A stretch of 64,000 bases of DNA, from positions 6,812,001 to 6,876,000 of the forward strand of contig NC_083384.1 in NCBI RefSeq assembly GCF_031755915.1, written 5' to 3'. The stretch is from Ziziphus jujuba (lineage: Eukaryota; Streptophyta; Magnoliopsida; Rosales; Rhamnaceae). Numbering within the stretch: the stretch's first letter is position 1; the number at the start of each line of letters is the position of its first letter. This document shows positions 24,243-35,329 of this stretch, piece after piece. Below the pieces are notes generated by a model. That model made no database searches, was not told the DNA's origin, and saw only the letters and a program-made list of their open reading frames with translations. Position numbers and translations under genes: made by a program.

Positions 24243-25130
24243 TTCTTTTTGTGCTATTTGGTCTTGGGATGTTTCTCCCGATGTATCTTCTTTTTTATAT
24301 GGTGATTTCTCTTTTGATTTTCAATAGAACCTCGTCTTTTTGACCAAAGACAGAAAAAAAAAACAAAGAAAAAAAAGGAGAAAATCAAGTAAAGCATATC
24401 AGGAAGTCTCGTGTTAAGAAATTAAACTTATTTAATTTTAGGAATCCTTTATCATATTCCTAAAAAAATTTCTAGATTTTTCATTGATATGACATGATTA
24501 GATTCTCGCAAAAGATGTTGGATTGGTATGTGAGTGAATTTACTATATATTTAGGTAGGAACTTTTATAATTTTCTGGTAATTAAGTGTTGATGTATAGT
24601 GGGACTTTCAAATGTATGACAAAAAAAGGAAGAGATGGTATATATTAAGTTGAAAAAGGTTTGATAAAAAATTTGAGTTATGTTAGAACCAATAAACAAT
24701 TAGCAAAATACTAGAAAAGAAAGGATTTTAATTTCCCTCATTGCCAATTTTTTACACAATTATTTTGAACTCCTAAGAATATTGTAAAATAATAAAGCCA
24801 AAATGTCTTTTGTCGGTGCCGCTTTAAAATATTCGACTATTAGAGAACCCTATAGAGTAATTTAATATTATTAACATGCAAGCTGCCTATGTGCTACTAT
24901 TTGAAAGTTCCAAGAGCGTTCTTGCCATGGACTTATCGAAACTAGTAAGTAATAATATTCTAAAGGTTTGTTGATGATCATCGGTCCTTACTTTAATTTA
25001 ATGGTTTGATTCCCGACCAATCTTCATCAAGAACGCTTATATCTTAAGCCATTTTGTTGATGAACAAGCAAGCTTAATCCCTTATTTCTTAACTTAATTT
25101 CTTCATTCGAATTCATTTGCTACTGTGACA
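24243..25130. other. 5' flank of CNL copy 2, proximal part
   Basis: It is colinear with about 1318-2122 and, in its last ~450 bases, with 51080-51492. No gene seen. The segment 25040-25130 is the probable 5' leader, conserved in CNL copies 1, 2, 4 and 5. Confidence 0.7.
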
Positions 25131-28100
25131 ATGGCTGAAGCTTTACTTACTATCATGTTTGAGAATCTGAACTCGTTGATCCAGAAAGGGTTTGGATTGC
25201 TTTGGGGTGTCAACAAAGAGATGGAGAAGCTGTCTAGCATCCTCTCAACCATCCGTGCTGTTCTTGAAGATGCAGAGGAGAAGCAGTTGAGAAACAGAGC
25301 AATCAAGAATTGGCTGCAAAAGCTTAAAGATGTTTCTGGTGAGTTGGATGACATTCTGGATGAGTGCTCAATGGAGGCATCACTGCTGGAGTACAAAACG
25401 CAGAGGTTTGGATCTACCCAAAAGGTAAAAGCTTCTTTCTTGTCCTGTTTAAACCCAAAAAATACTTGGTTTCGTTTTCAAATTGCAAAAAAGATGGAAG
25501 ATGTTTCAGAGAGATTGGATGATATTGCAAAAGAACGTGAGAAATTTCACTTGCGTGAGGTTGTTCAGGATCAGAGACGCGTCCAAATAAGAAACGAACG
25601 GGACACTGGCTCCATTGTTGATGAGAAACAGGTATATGGAAGAGAACAAGATAAAGATAAGATTGTGGAGTTTTTGGTAGAGTCCAATTCAAGCAATTCC
25701 AAAGATCGTCTCTCTACCTATGCGATTATAGGCATGGGAGGCATGGGGAAAACTACCCTCGCTAAACTTGTGTACAATGATCCAAGGGTTACTGACCATT
25801 TTGATCTGACAATATGGGTATGTGTCTCTGAGGACTTTGACGTGTGGAGATTGATAAAATCTATAATAGAATCTGCCTCTGGAAATCCTTGTGAAGCTTT
25901 GGACATGGATCCTCTGCAGAAACGCCTCCAAAACATGTTGGAAATGAAGAAGTATTTACTTATTTTGGATGATGTGTGGAATGAAGATAAAGATAAATGG
26001 GAAAGATTGAGAAATGTACTTGCTTGTGGATTAAATGGTTCTTCGATCGTAGTTACCACTCGTCTCGAAAAGGTTGCATCAATTATGGGAGCAACCCAAA
26101 TGCATCATATATCTAGCTTGTCGGAAGATGAATGTTGGTTATTGTTCAGCCAACGTGCATTTCTCAATGAAAGCGAAAAAAGACCAAGTCTTGTGAAAAT
26201 TGGAAAGGAGATTGTGAAGAAGTGCAAGGGAAATCCGCTAGCAGCAAAGAGTTTAGGAAGCTTAATGTGCTCCAAAAGTGAGGAACAGCAATGGCTTTTG
26301 GTCATGGAAAGTGAACTTTGGAATTTGCCACAACATGAAACTTCCATCCTACCAGCTTTGAGATTAAGCTACCACCAACTAACGGCACAATTACGAAGAT
26401 GTTTTACTTTCTGTGCCATTTTTCCAAAGGATTTTGAAATAGTGAAGGAAAAATTAATTCATCTGTGGATGGCTAATGGCCTTATATCTTCCAAAGAAAA
26501 CATGGAGGCGGAAGAGATGGGCAATGAAATTTTTAATGAATTATATTGGCGATCATTCTTTCAAGATGCTAAAAAGGATGAATGTGGCAACATTAAAAGC
26601 TTCAAGATGCATGATCTAGTACATGATCTGGCTCAATGTATTATGAAGGATGAATGCACAGTTACCAAGTCTGATTTCCCAGATTTCTTCTTTACATTTT
26701 GCAATGGAAAATCCTTGCGTACTCTACTGTTAATGGAGATTTCTAGCTTTATGGCTCAAGCTAAGTTGCCTCATCGCTTATATTTTCCTAGTTTACGTGC
26801 TTTTGATATAGAAGATGCTTTCATCTTGAAGTTGAAGTCCATATCTTCTCTAATCAGTAATTCCAAACATCTACGATATTTGAATCTTTCGAGAACTAAC
26901 ATTAGAATCCTTCCTGAGTCAATTTGTTTGTTGGTAAACTTACAGACTTTGGATGTAAGTGGGTGTTATAATCTTGAGAAGCTACCAAAGCATATGAGTC
27001 GCTTAAGGGGTCTACGTCATTTTTATATTGAAGGTTGTCATTCGTTAAATCACATGCCTCCTAACATTGGGAAACTAAGTTGCTTAAGAAGTTTAAGCAG
27101 GTTTATTGTGGATAGGAGAAGAGGATGTGATATAGATGAATTGGGAAGCTTGTTGAAACTTGGTGGTAGTCTGAGAATCGAACACCTTGAGAAAGTGAAG
27201 AGTCCAATGGAAGCCAAAAAAGCCAATCTAGTGGGAAAGACGAATCTCCAAAGGTTGCATCTGCGGTGGCCTGACTACCTAAATGAAAAAGGAGACCAAA
27301 AGATGAATCATGAGAAGATACTCGATGCTCTTGAACCTCCTCCGACTTTAAAAGATTTGTATATTTCAAATTTTAGAGGTGGACATTTCCCGCATTGGCT
27401 TAATGCAAACTTGGAAAATTTAGTCAGCATAAATTTCAGTTACTGCAGAAACTGTATGGAACTTCCTACAGCCATGGGGAAACTACCATCTCTAACATCT
27501 CTTTGTTTAAGTGCTATGGAATGTTTGCGGTATGTGGATAATGAATCCTGTGATGGACGGCTATTCGGCGGTTTCTTCCGATTAGAAACTCTCGTGATTG
27601 ATTGTTTACGGAGTTTAGAAGGGTTGTCCAGGGTGGAAAGAAGCGACATATTCCCACGCCTATCCAATTTGAGGATTGTTGGATGCCCTAAATTGACCTC
27701 CTTACACAGTCTTCGGTCAATCGAGGAGTTATATCTATGGGGATGCAATGAGACACTGTTAGAATCAGTTTCGAATCGCCATACTCTAACGTTACTTAAA
27801 ATATTTAATAATGATGATTTGGCTTCCTTTCCCGATGGGTTCCTACATAATCTCACCGCTCTCAAATCACTTGATATTTCAAGATTCAGAAAGCTTCAAG
27901 ATTTGCCATCTGACATGCTTATTGACCTAACCGCTTTGGAAGAAATATCTATCTCTCGTTGCGATATGCTTGAGTGGTTTCCTACGGCAATATTTCAAGG
28001 CTTAATTAGCCTTAAAAAGATAGGCATTGAGAAGTGTAGAAGGCTGAAAAGCTTGTCAGATAGTTTTGAAGACCTTACTGCACTTGAATCATTGCAAATC

Positions 28101-28502
28101 CAAGGTTGTCCAAAGTTGGACACTTTCCCAAATGGTCTTAACAATCTTTCTTCCCTCCAACGTCTGACCCTAGTAGACTTGGCAGCTTTGCCTGAGAACT
28201 TAAACCATCTCCCCTCCCTCAAAGATATGGAAATTTCTGGGTTTCGAAATCTTGAAAAGTTGCCTGACTGGCTTGGAGACTTGACATCTCTTGAATCATT
28301 ATCTATTGTCAATTGTCGACATTTGGAATATCTACCCAAATGTATCCAACACCTCACCAACTTACAGAGCTTGAAAATTGAAAATTGCCCTAAATTAACG
28401 GAACGATGTAAAAAGGAAATCGGAGAGGACTGGCACAAGATAGCCCACATTCCACGTATCCATGTGTGGTGTGGCCTGCTAGCTAGCGGCCAACCCATAT
28501 GA
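25131..28502 (+). CDS. CNL disease resistance protein, copy 2 (1123 aa, intact)
   Basis: Predicted intracellular NLR immune receptor that switches ADP/ATP on effector recognition. The ATG at 25131 opens MAEALLTIMFENL, conserved in all copies; the upstream GTG reading is only frame extension. The coiled coil spans about 1-150, with ELDDILDECS standing in for EDVID. NB-ARC: P-loop GMGGMGKTT (201-209), IWVCVSEDFD, kinase-2 LLILDDVWN (about 275-283), RNBS-B SSIVVTTR (about 303), GNPLAAK (about 366), CFTFCAIFPKD (about 423) and MHDLVHDLAQ (493 on). Some 20 LRRs run from about 540 to 1100, and EDWHKIAHIPRI closes the repeat domain. It is a single exon of family-typical length. A 5-base tgtgg duplication near the end replaces the usual WPAS terminus with a longer WCGLLASGQPI tail. 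All nucleotide-binding motifs are present, so this copy is probably functional. Confidence 0.95.
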   Translation: MAEALLTIMFENLNSLIQKGFGLLWGVNKEMEKLSSILSTIRAVLEDAEEKQLRNRAIKNWLQKLKDVSGELDDILDECSMEASLLEYKTQRFGSTQKVKASFLSCLNPKNTWFRFQIAKKMEDVSERLDDIAKEREKFHLREVVQDQRRVQIRNERDTGSIVDEKQVYGREQDKDKIVEFLVESNSSNSKDRLSTYAIIGMGGMGKTTLAKLVYNDPRVTDHFDLTIWVCVSEDFDVWRLIKSIIESASGNPCEALDMDPLQKRLQNMLEMKKYLLILDDVWNEDKDKWERLRNVLACGLNGSSIVVTTRLEKVASIMGATQMHHISSLSEDECWLLFSQRAFLNESEKRPSLVKIGKEIVKKCKGNPLAAKSLGSLMCSKSEEQQWLLVMESELWNLPQHETSILPALRLSYHQLTAQLRRCFTFCAIFPKDFEIVKEKLIHLWMANGLISSKENMEAEEMGNEIFNELYWRSFFQDAKKDECGNIKSFKMHDLVHDLAQCIMKDECTVTKSDFPDFFFTFCNGKSLRTLLLMEISSFMAQAKLPHRLYFPSLRAFDIEDAFILKLKSISSLISNSKHLRYLNLSRTNIRILPESICLLVNLQTLDVSGCYNLEKLPKHMSRLRGLRHFYIEGCHSLNHMPPNIGKLSCLRSLSRFIVDRRRGCDIDELGSLLKLGGSLRIEHLEKVKSPMEAKKANLVGKTNLQRLHLRWPDYLNEKGDQKMNHEKILDALEPPPTLKDLYISNFRGGHFPHWLNANLENLVSINFSYCRNCMELPTAMGKLPSLTSLCLSAMECLRYVDNESCDGRLFGGFFRLETLVIDCLRSLEGLSRVERSDIFPRLSNLRIVGCPKLTSLHSLRSIEELYLWGCNETLLESVSNRHTLTLLKIFNNDDLASFPDGFLHNLTALKSLDISRFRKLQDLPSDMLIDLTALEEISISRCDMLEWFPTAIFQGLISLKKIGIEKCRRLKSLSDSFEDLTALESLQIQGCPKLDTFPNGLNNLSSLQRLTLVDLAALPENLNHLPSLKDMEISGFRNLEKLPDWLGDLTSLESLSIVNCRHLEYLPKCIQHLTNLQSLKIENCPKLTERCKKEIGEDWHKIAHIPRIHVWCGLLASGQPI

Positions 28503-28644
28503 GAAGACACTGCAGATTGTTTGTTCAACGTAGAGGTATTTGAATATAAGTCCCTCCCTGGCTTTATTTATTTATTTTTTGTTGGGATCAACTTTTTATG
28601 TTCTTTTCTCTAGCGTTTAAATATAAGAAGACACCGCTAGTATT

Positions 28645-28708
<64 letters not shown>

Positions 28709-28991
28709 AAAGAGTATCATTTATATGTGATACTTAAATAGCTTGCATATGGTTCATGCAGAGTATAGAGGGATAACGTCAGTTTGTATTGCCTAAAATC
28801 TAGCTAACCGACTTTATCATGTGGTTAACATTTACTATTCTATAATCATCCATTTTCTATTTTTTTACGGTCACCAGTTTTTACTTATTGTCCAAATAGT
28901 ACTAAATTATTCTAGAAGCTCTGTTTTACTATAATTTCCTTTCTAGATGTTATTAGTATATGCTCATCATTAATTTTACCAATATGCAATA
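28503..28991. other. 3' flank of CNL copy 2
   Basis: A 3' untranslated block shared with the other CNLs (about 28500-28560), a compound microsatellite, then AT-rich sequence matching 6380-6600. No gene seen. Confidence 0.6.
28649..28708. repeat. Compound microsatellite (CT)n(CA)n
   Basis: An uninterrupted ct run followed directly by a ca run. The equivalent site downstream of copy 3 (about 48318-48350) has a poly-T and a short ct run, so the locus is variable between units. Confidence 0.95.
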
Positions 28992-29473
28992 TGTTAGTAA
29001 TGCTGCAGTAATTTTGGACAGCAACCAGGTCCAGAAACAGATGGGTAAGTGGGCTAGAATTGAGGCCCAAGGGGAAGAGACCCAAGTCAAGGCTAAAGAT
29101 GAAATTAAGGGAACAGGGGGTCATTTTGAAGCTGGTATCAAAGAGGCAGCCGTGAAAACGGGAAGAAGCTTTCAGGAGAGGCAGGCACGCTTCGGAATGC
29201 TAGGAAACGTGTGAAACCTCGCTGGCTCAACGATTTTGTGATGCCAGGGCAGAGTTGAGATTTTTACGGGAAGCCTTGGCTCATAACCGTTTCTGTTATC
29301 TGATTTCTGTTATTTTGCTATTATTTGTAATTTTGAATATTTGAAAAATTGTGTGAGGTGGAACTATAAAGTCTGAGGCAGCATTCTGTAAAGGTGTTGT
29401 TGAATGAAGAAAATCCTTTAGAGAGGAGTTGGGCACTGACTCGAAGAGTGCGAATTTCCATTAATTTGTATCA
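28992..29473. mobile_element. 482-bp TG...CA insertion, probable LTR-element remnant
   Basis: It starts TGTTAGTAATGC, ends TTTGTATCA, and is flanked by a perfect 5-base duplication, caata (28987-28991 and 29474-29478). The unoccupied site is seen in unit 1 at about 6605-6620, where caatagctata is continuous. The interior contains ctggtatcaaag (about 29134), resembling a primer-binding site, and a short frame KPRWLNDFVM like the end of some pol polyproteins. It may be a solo LTR, or a small deletion derivative with both LTR and internal parts. Confidence 0.65.
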
Positions 29474-30088
29474 CAATAGCTATAGAGCATTTTAACTCTA
29501 TATTAAACCATGATCTGTGTTTTCTATCATTCTTACAAATCTTCATACAGAGACATATTAGTTGTTTTAAAATATATGTGAGTATTTGTTGCACTTGCTA
29601 ACTAGGAAAGTTATATATCATTTTAACAACAAGACTATCCTACCTAGTTGTGTTACCATTTTTATAACGGTGCAAGTCTTTGGAGAACTTCTATATTCTA
29701 TTTATTTATTTAAAATCTTTGTACTTTATAAAATATTCATTCTATATTTGATTAGTTTTGTCTGCCGGTCTCTATTTTTTTTTTTCTCTTCGAATTACTT
29801 ACTTGATATGAAAGTCATGTTTGATTTAGAAACTTTATTTAAAAATCTATAGATGAATGGAAGGCTTTTATTTCTGATTAACTTCTGCCCAATGGATGTC
29901 AGTTATGCTATTTTTAAACGTTTGGCATTAAGAAACAACATGCATTGAATAGATGTAGTCGATGCGAAGAATTTTGAGAACAATGAGTGGCAATATTGTT
30001 AAAAACACATTATAAAGACCGTATTTAGGAGAATTTAACATTATTATTATTATTATTTTTTGTGTGGTCCCATTTGATTTATGTCACC
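29474..30088. other. Spacer between CNL copy 2 and BPA1-like fragment 3
   Basis: AT-rich and colinear with about 6610-6894 and 56600-57230. It includes a gtatatatcattttaac block also present at about 56730. The ORF near 29586-29852 is hydrophobic low-complexity chance coding. Confidence 0.6.
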
Positions 30089-30490
30089 AGGGAAATAAAA
30101 TAATGGATATGTCAGTCACAATAATTCTGCTCCAAACTGTGAGCTGCCACCAGCTACTTCAGCAGCCACTGTAAGATTCTCTAATAGAATTTTCCATTTC
30201 ATACTAAGTTACCATGAATAATAATCTTTAGTAACCTGTTTATTGCACTAGTCTCTGCCGGAAAACTGATAATAAAGCTCCTCATGCCCACTGGTGTTGC
30301 TGAATCTGCATTTCAGAAGGCAGAGGATGTGGTGCTTCTGTGGTGGGTGAAGAAGTCGGTGAAGTGGTTCAGAAATTTCAGGTTTGGTTTGCAGCTCCTG
30401 AGCAGAAAGTGAGGAGTGCAGGATCAGCCATAATGAAGAAAGTTAGCCGAAATTTCATGATATGGATTTATATTGTAAATGCTTTTTAGC
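30089..30490 (+). pseudogene. BPA1-like fragment 3
   Basis: Same layout as fragment 1. A tgtcaccag acceptor precedes GNKIMDMSVTIIL, then comes a donor gtaagattc (about 30170), an intron of about 75-80 bases and a second exon. That exon reads FQKAEDVV and then, in another frame, VGEEVGEVVQKFQVWF and PEQKVRSAGSAIMKKVS. The match to the EKVREV..Q/YQV...AEQ..SNAGSAIMKN region of BPA1-like proteins is clear. A deletion between EDVV and VGEEV shifts the frame. Confidence 0.8.
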
Positions 30491-30784
30491 ATTTGTATTA
30501 AGTTATATGTTTACCATTTGCTTAGTTCTTCTAGCCTGAAAGTATTGAGACCATAGCATGTGTCTATAATTAATTAGTTAGACATATTTGCTATTTGTGG
30601 TTTCACCTTGTCTTTTTATTAAAAATTAAAATAGGGACAAATTTTTGTGTGGAGACTGATGTTTAAAGTTTATATATATGTAATCTTGTTTCTAGAGTTT
30701 TGCATTTTATTTTTGTTAATTAGTTGGAGCACCAAATTATTTTTCAACTTTCTTGGTTGGAATTCAATTTGCTATTATGACAAT

Positions 30785-31140
30785 ATGGTTGAAGATCTAC
30801 TTACTGCTATGCTTGAGAATATCAAATAGTTGATCCAAAAAGAGTTTGGATTGCTTTGGCGGTGCCAACAGGGAGATGAAGAAGCTGTCAAGCATCCTCT
30901 CAGCAATCTGTGTTGTGTTTGAAGATGCCGAGGAAAGGCAGGAAAAGAGACAGGGCAATCAAGCGTTGGATTTAAATGCTTAAAGAATGTTGCAGATGAG
31001 TTGGATGACTTTTTGGATGGGGGTTCAATAGAGACATTCACTACTGGTGTACAAAAGGCAGAGGTTTGGATAACCCAAAAACTACGTTGTTTCCGTTTAG
31101 AATTCCACATGTTAATCTGTGGCCTCAAACTGTGAACAGC
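30785..31140 (+). pseudogene. Mini-CNL B
   Basis: The ATG at 30785 opens MVEDLLTAMLENIK, followed by TAG at 30827-30829. The coiled-coil region continues, frameshifted (LIQKEFGLL, then SSILSAICVVFEDAEERQ), to about 31085. It then jumps directly to the last residues of the LRR domain (ttccacatgttaatctgtgg, about 31105). Its deletion is larger than in mini-CNLs A and C. Confidence 0.8.
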
Positions 31141-31141
31141 C

Positions 31142-32399
31142 TATACAAGAAGAAGTTTAGCTATTTACATAAAAGTTTGTCTTTTTTTTTCCACTTTATA
31201 TTTATTTATTGTTTTTCAAGTGGAATACTGTTCATATTATTTGCAGTGAATTTAGAGCATTTTGACAATATACTAAATCTTCACAGATTGAATTGGTGAA
31301 GAAAAACGGAGTCATATCATAGCATTTGATTTGTTTAGTGAAGGAAAACAGAGTCATATTATAGTATTTGATTTGTTTTCAGTCATAGGTTGATTTCTCC
31401 TATGGTACACCTTTCCCCCATTCACGTACCAACTCGGCTAATGATTTAATTTATTATTATACTCCGTAGGAGAGTGTATGTATTACATGCAGTTTGATTA
31501 ATTACTGATTCAGTTTGTGACAAAATTGGTGAAGTGGGATTAGAAATTTGAGGTTAATGACAAATTTTTTTTTTCTTTCTATTTTTGTGCATATTTTTAG
31601 AAAAACGAAGGAGTAGTGAATAAAAATATGGTATCCAAGATATGTATCAATCATTGAACCAAGGCAAATGCTTGGAGAAGGAACGATAAATATTAATAAA
31701 AAAAAATTATTCAACTGACTTTAATTTAGTTAACTATTCTCAGTTAAAAAATTTTTTCTTCGAGATGGTAACAATTTATTAAATATCTATTTTTAAAAAT
31801 AGTATTTCTGTATTGTTGTTTCAAATTTAACATATATTTCAATAAATTATATGTATAATAATTTCATAAATTTCATATGTTTTATTACCTAAATTATAAA
31901 TTAAACTACTTATAAATTAAAATTTATGAAAATAAATATATTAGTCAATGGGATTTTACAATATATATACTAAAGGTTTATTATAAATCAAAACATAATG
32001 CTAGAGATAAAACAAACAAAAAAGGAGGAGTAATGAGTTAATTATTGAACCAACCAAATATATAAACAAAACGAAAATGAAAAAGAGGAAATCTAAAGCT
32101 TAATCAAATGCAAAAAGGAATCCGCATTCATTCATTGATAAGAAAATATATAAACACAAGTTTACAACAGTAATTAACCTAACTTTCACCTAACATTGTA
32201 GTAATCATACTACCATAAGCAAAACCATACTTTAGCTATACAATACATCAGTTTTTTTTTTAGCAAAAAAACTGACTATAAACCAAACTAAATATATATT
32301 TCCATAAACTAAATATCAAAAAAAGAAACTAATGACTGCAGCAAAAGTGTCATTACTCTAACACATGTAGCCAATAACAGGATTTGGATATCAAAATGA
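31142..32399. other. AT-rich spacer without a gene
   Basis: About 31289-31385 holds two copies of a ~45-bp motif (gaagaaaaacggagtcatatcatagcatttgattt-like) that recurs singly at about 55060-55110 downstream of CNL copy 4. The remainder is AT-rich. No coding region recognised. Confidence 0.6.
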
Positions 32400-32880
32400 G
32401 TTGCTGTGTACTATTAAGATAAATCATAAACAGCATGCTTGCTACGACCTTTATCTTAGGCAAAGAATTAGTGAACATAGGCAAACAACATTTGTGACAA
32501 ACATCAGTTGTCTTCAAAAGCCTCAGCCAAAGTTGCTTCTTTTGATAGAAAAAGAATTGGATTCACTGAGGAAGTAATTGACAAAGTAGCAAAGTTCATG
32601 AAGTGAGTAAAAAATTTCATGTTTTTAAAATATTGAGTCAGCATTCGCAGTGCTGAGCAGAAAGTTAGCGATGCTGGATTTGCCATAATGAAGAATTTTT
32701 TTACAGGATACAAAAGCATATATATGGAGAAGTTGGTCAGAAGACAAAGTAGAAAGATGGAATTGTTGAAGAGGAATAAAAGTGGAAATTGGTAGATGAC
32801 CATGCTCAAGTTTTATCCAAGAGTCTCCAAAGTTTCCGCACCAAGTGAGCAGCAGTCATCTAAGCGTAACCTACTCAAGG
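32400..32880 (+). pseudogene. BPA1-like fragment 4 (C-terminal half)
   Basis: It reads, with frame changes, SMLATTFILGKE, then KRIGFTEEVIDKVAKF, then AEQKVSDAGFAIMKN, then a VGQK-KME-like tail, and ends near caccaagtgagcagc. This covers the C-terminal half of a BPA1-like protein in the correct order. At least three frameshifts or stops are present. Confidence 0.78.
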
Positions 32881-34129
32881 TTTGACCCTGTGATATGGAC
32901 TCTTACTGTATATACGCTTTTTAACCTCTAAAGCATTTTTCCTCAATTAGTCGGACATGTTTGCAATATATGTTTTGCCTTTTTTTAATATATCATATAC
33001 TCAATAAACACAACTATGGTTTTTATAGAAAATATCATTCTTTTTTGCATTAAAAGCACCGATCAGTGGTGAAAATCTGTTTGCCTTCAATGTATCTTCT
33101 TCTGAAGAGGAGAAGAGCAAATAGAAAAGGAGACACTTCAAAATATGCTACATACGAGCAAGGAAAAATTAGTATTCACATATTTATACAAATTATCTAC
33201 ACAGACTGAAATCTAAAACTGGTAGTTTGATAGGCTAAAACTGTACAGATTAAAAACTAAAGTTGGTGGGTAATATGATAATAGGTCTACTGAAGTAAAA
33301 GAAAGGAAATCGACTGCAAATTGTTTCTTCAGGTAATTAATTAAATAAAAGAGGCATTATGGTTTATTTCCATTTGATTTTTACTCGAGTAGAATGTTAT
33401 CATGCAATGAATTTAGCAATTTTCACAACATTTTAAAGTCTTCTCATGTTGAATTAATGCAGAAACTGTAGGTAGAGATCCAGTCCTTGATAATAATTCT
33501 CACCATATTCACATATGAAACAATACTTATAAGTCACCATGTTTTCACCATATTAAGAGTCATTTTCAGTTAAAGAAGCTGAAGACCTATGTACCTGTAT
33601 CCCCTGCATATGATTCCTAATTAATCCAAATTGCAGTTCATGTTTGATTTTCAATGTCTATTCATGACTCAACTCGGTTAATTATTTGATTCGTTGTTGT
33701 ACTTTGGAAGAGTATGTTACATGCAGGGTGGTTTACTCATTCCATCTTGCTAGTTTTGGTGTTTGGTTTGTCTGGTATTCAAACTATAATGCTTTTACTA
33801 TATGATCGTTTATACTGTAATATAACATGATAATGCTTTTACTTATGATTGTTTGTTCTGTAATATAACATGATAATCTATCCAAATTCCAAGTAAAGCC
33901 CAAAATTGACAAAGGAAACTTGCATTGAAATGTATAGCCATATACCTGGATTTTGAGATGATAATAGGTGGCAATACTTTTAAGCGAACTCATAAATAAT
34001 GCATTTAGGAGAATTTGACGTACATTTTCCACTTGGTTTTTGGTGACATGCTTCAGTTTAAACTTTATGTATGGAAAATTTTCATTTCATGCTTACCATG
34101 AGAATGTTAATGAAAAATAATTGCACTAG
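32881..34129. other. Spacer without a gene
   Basis: AT-rich sequence. A gaattaatgcagaaactgta block (about 33452) matches 58478 and 8478, suggesting an ancestral 3' exon boundary. No coding region recognised. Confidence 0.55.
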
Positions 34130-34478
34130 TATCTGCAGGGGAACTTGTAACACAGCACCTGGTTATGCTGAATCTGCATCTTAGGCAAAGATGCAGACAA
34201 GAAGGAAAACAACTTAAGTGATGTTACTTCAACAGCATGAGCCAAAGTTGCTTCTGTTTTGACCAAAAAAAGAATTAGGTTATCAGGAAATAAGTGATGG
34301 TACTTCCACGTTTAGTAATGAAGTTCGTGAAGTGGATCAGAATGTTTTTACAGGTTGCAAAAACAACAAGGAGAGGTTGGGCATAAAACAAAGGAGAAAG
34401 TTGGGATGGTTGAAGAGGACTAAAAAAGGGAAAATGATTGATGAATATATATGCTCAAGTTCATCTATATATACATGT
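34130..34478 (+). pseudogene. BPA1-like fragment 5, cut by copia family B
   Basis: Decayed LGKDADKKENN and AKVAS stretches are followed by VGHKTKEKVGMVEED (about 34370-34425), the conserved C-terminal signature of BPA1-like proteins. The copia element at 34479 interrupts the sequence just after it. Confidence 0.75.
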
Positions 34479-35048
34479 TGTTACAATTTCAGCAACACAA
34501 ACATTCAAGAAATTAAATAATAAACTAGATCAAAACACCACAGAATTTATGAGGTTCGATTCAAGATTGAATCTACGTCCTCGGAGCTCCACAAGAAGTT
34601 CAAATGCACTATAACTGAATGTGTTTTACAGCTTATCTAGTTCTCTTTCTTCGTTTTAGAAGCTCCACCTAAAACCCATATACCAGACCCAAAATCCCCT
34701 TTTACAACCTTTCTCACCTCACAACTCTCACCCAAGAGAATACTAAAGAGAAAACCTTAAAGGGAAAGAGAAAGAGAACTTAAATTATATTAACACCAAA
34801 GAAAACGGTTGCTGCAGAATTGTTGCTGCTGCAGAACTGTTGCTGCTGTAGAACTATTGCTGCATATCTCTATTGCTGTTAGGACTCTTGGAAAGCCTTT
34901 ACGTGACTGCCAGCTTCTCTTTAAACCACCAAGCCAAAACTCACAGTTTTGTTTAATGATATAAGGTTGAAACGATGTAGTTTTGATGACAGCAACTATG
35001 CAGAAAAAATAACTCAAGCTTTGACTTCTTTGAATCACATAACCAACA
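34479..35048 (-). repeat. 3' LTR of copia family B
   Basis: Minus-strand start TGTTGGTTATG and end TTGTAACA; 570 bases. It contains cagcagcaa-type repeats (about 34810-34865). Confidence 0.95.
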
Positions 35049-35329
35049 ATCTCCACCTTGATTCAAATAAGTCAAGCAATATAAAGTGCATTGAACTTCC
35101 TTTGCTTCTCATCTCACTTTCTTCATTATCAACCTGTATCAATCTTGAGCAAACTTTTGCAAAACTCAAGCTTGCTCATAGGTAACACCTTAGTTCCCAT
35201 ATCTGTAGGATTCCTTTCTGTGGATATCTTTTCCAACTTTACCAAACCTTCCTCAACCACATCTCTATTAAAATGATATTTAATATCAATATGCTTAGTC
35301 TTCTCATGAAAAACTGGATTATTACAAAG

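Noticed and set aside
25125..25130. Upstream GTG as start of CNL copy 2 (same at 51487; TTG at 44710)
   Set aside because: Plant nuclear genes start at ATG, and the MAEA start is conserved in copies 2-5.
29586..29852. 88-aa hydrophobic ORF downstream of CNL copy 2
   Set aside because: AT-rich spacer; the frame is not conserved in the matching spacers of units 1 and 4.
34800..34870. gctgctgcagaa repeats as a microsatellite gene signal
   Set aside because: They are part of the copia B LTR and recur at 42560-42625.
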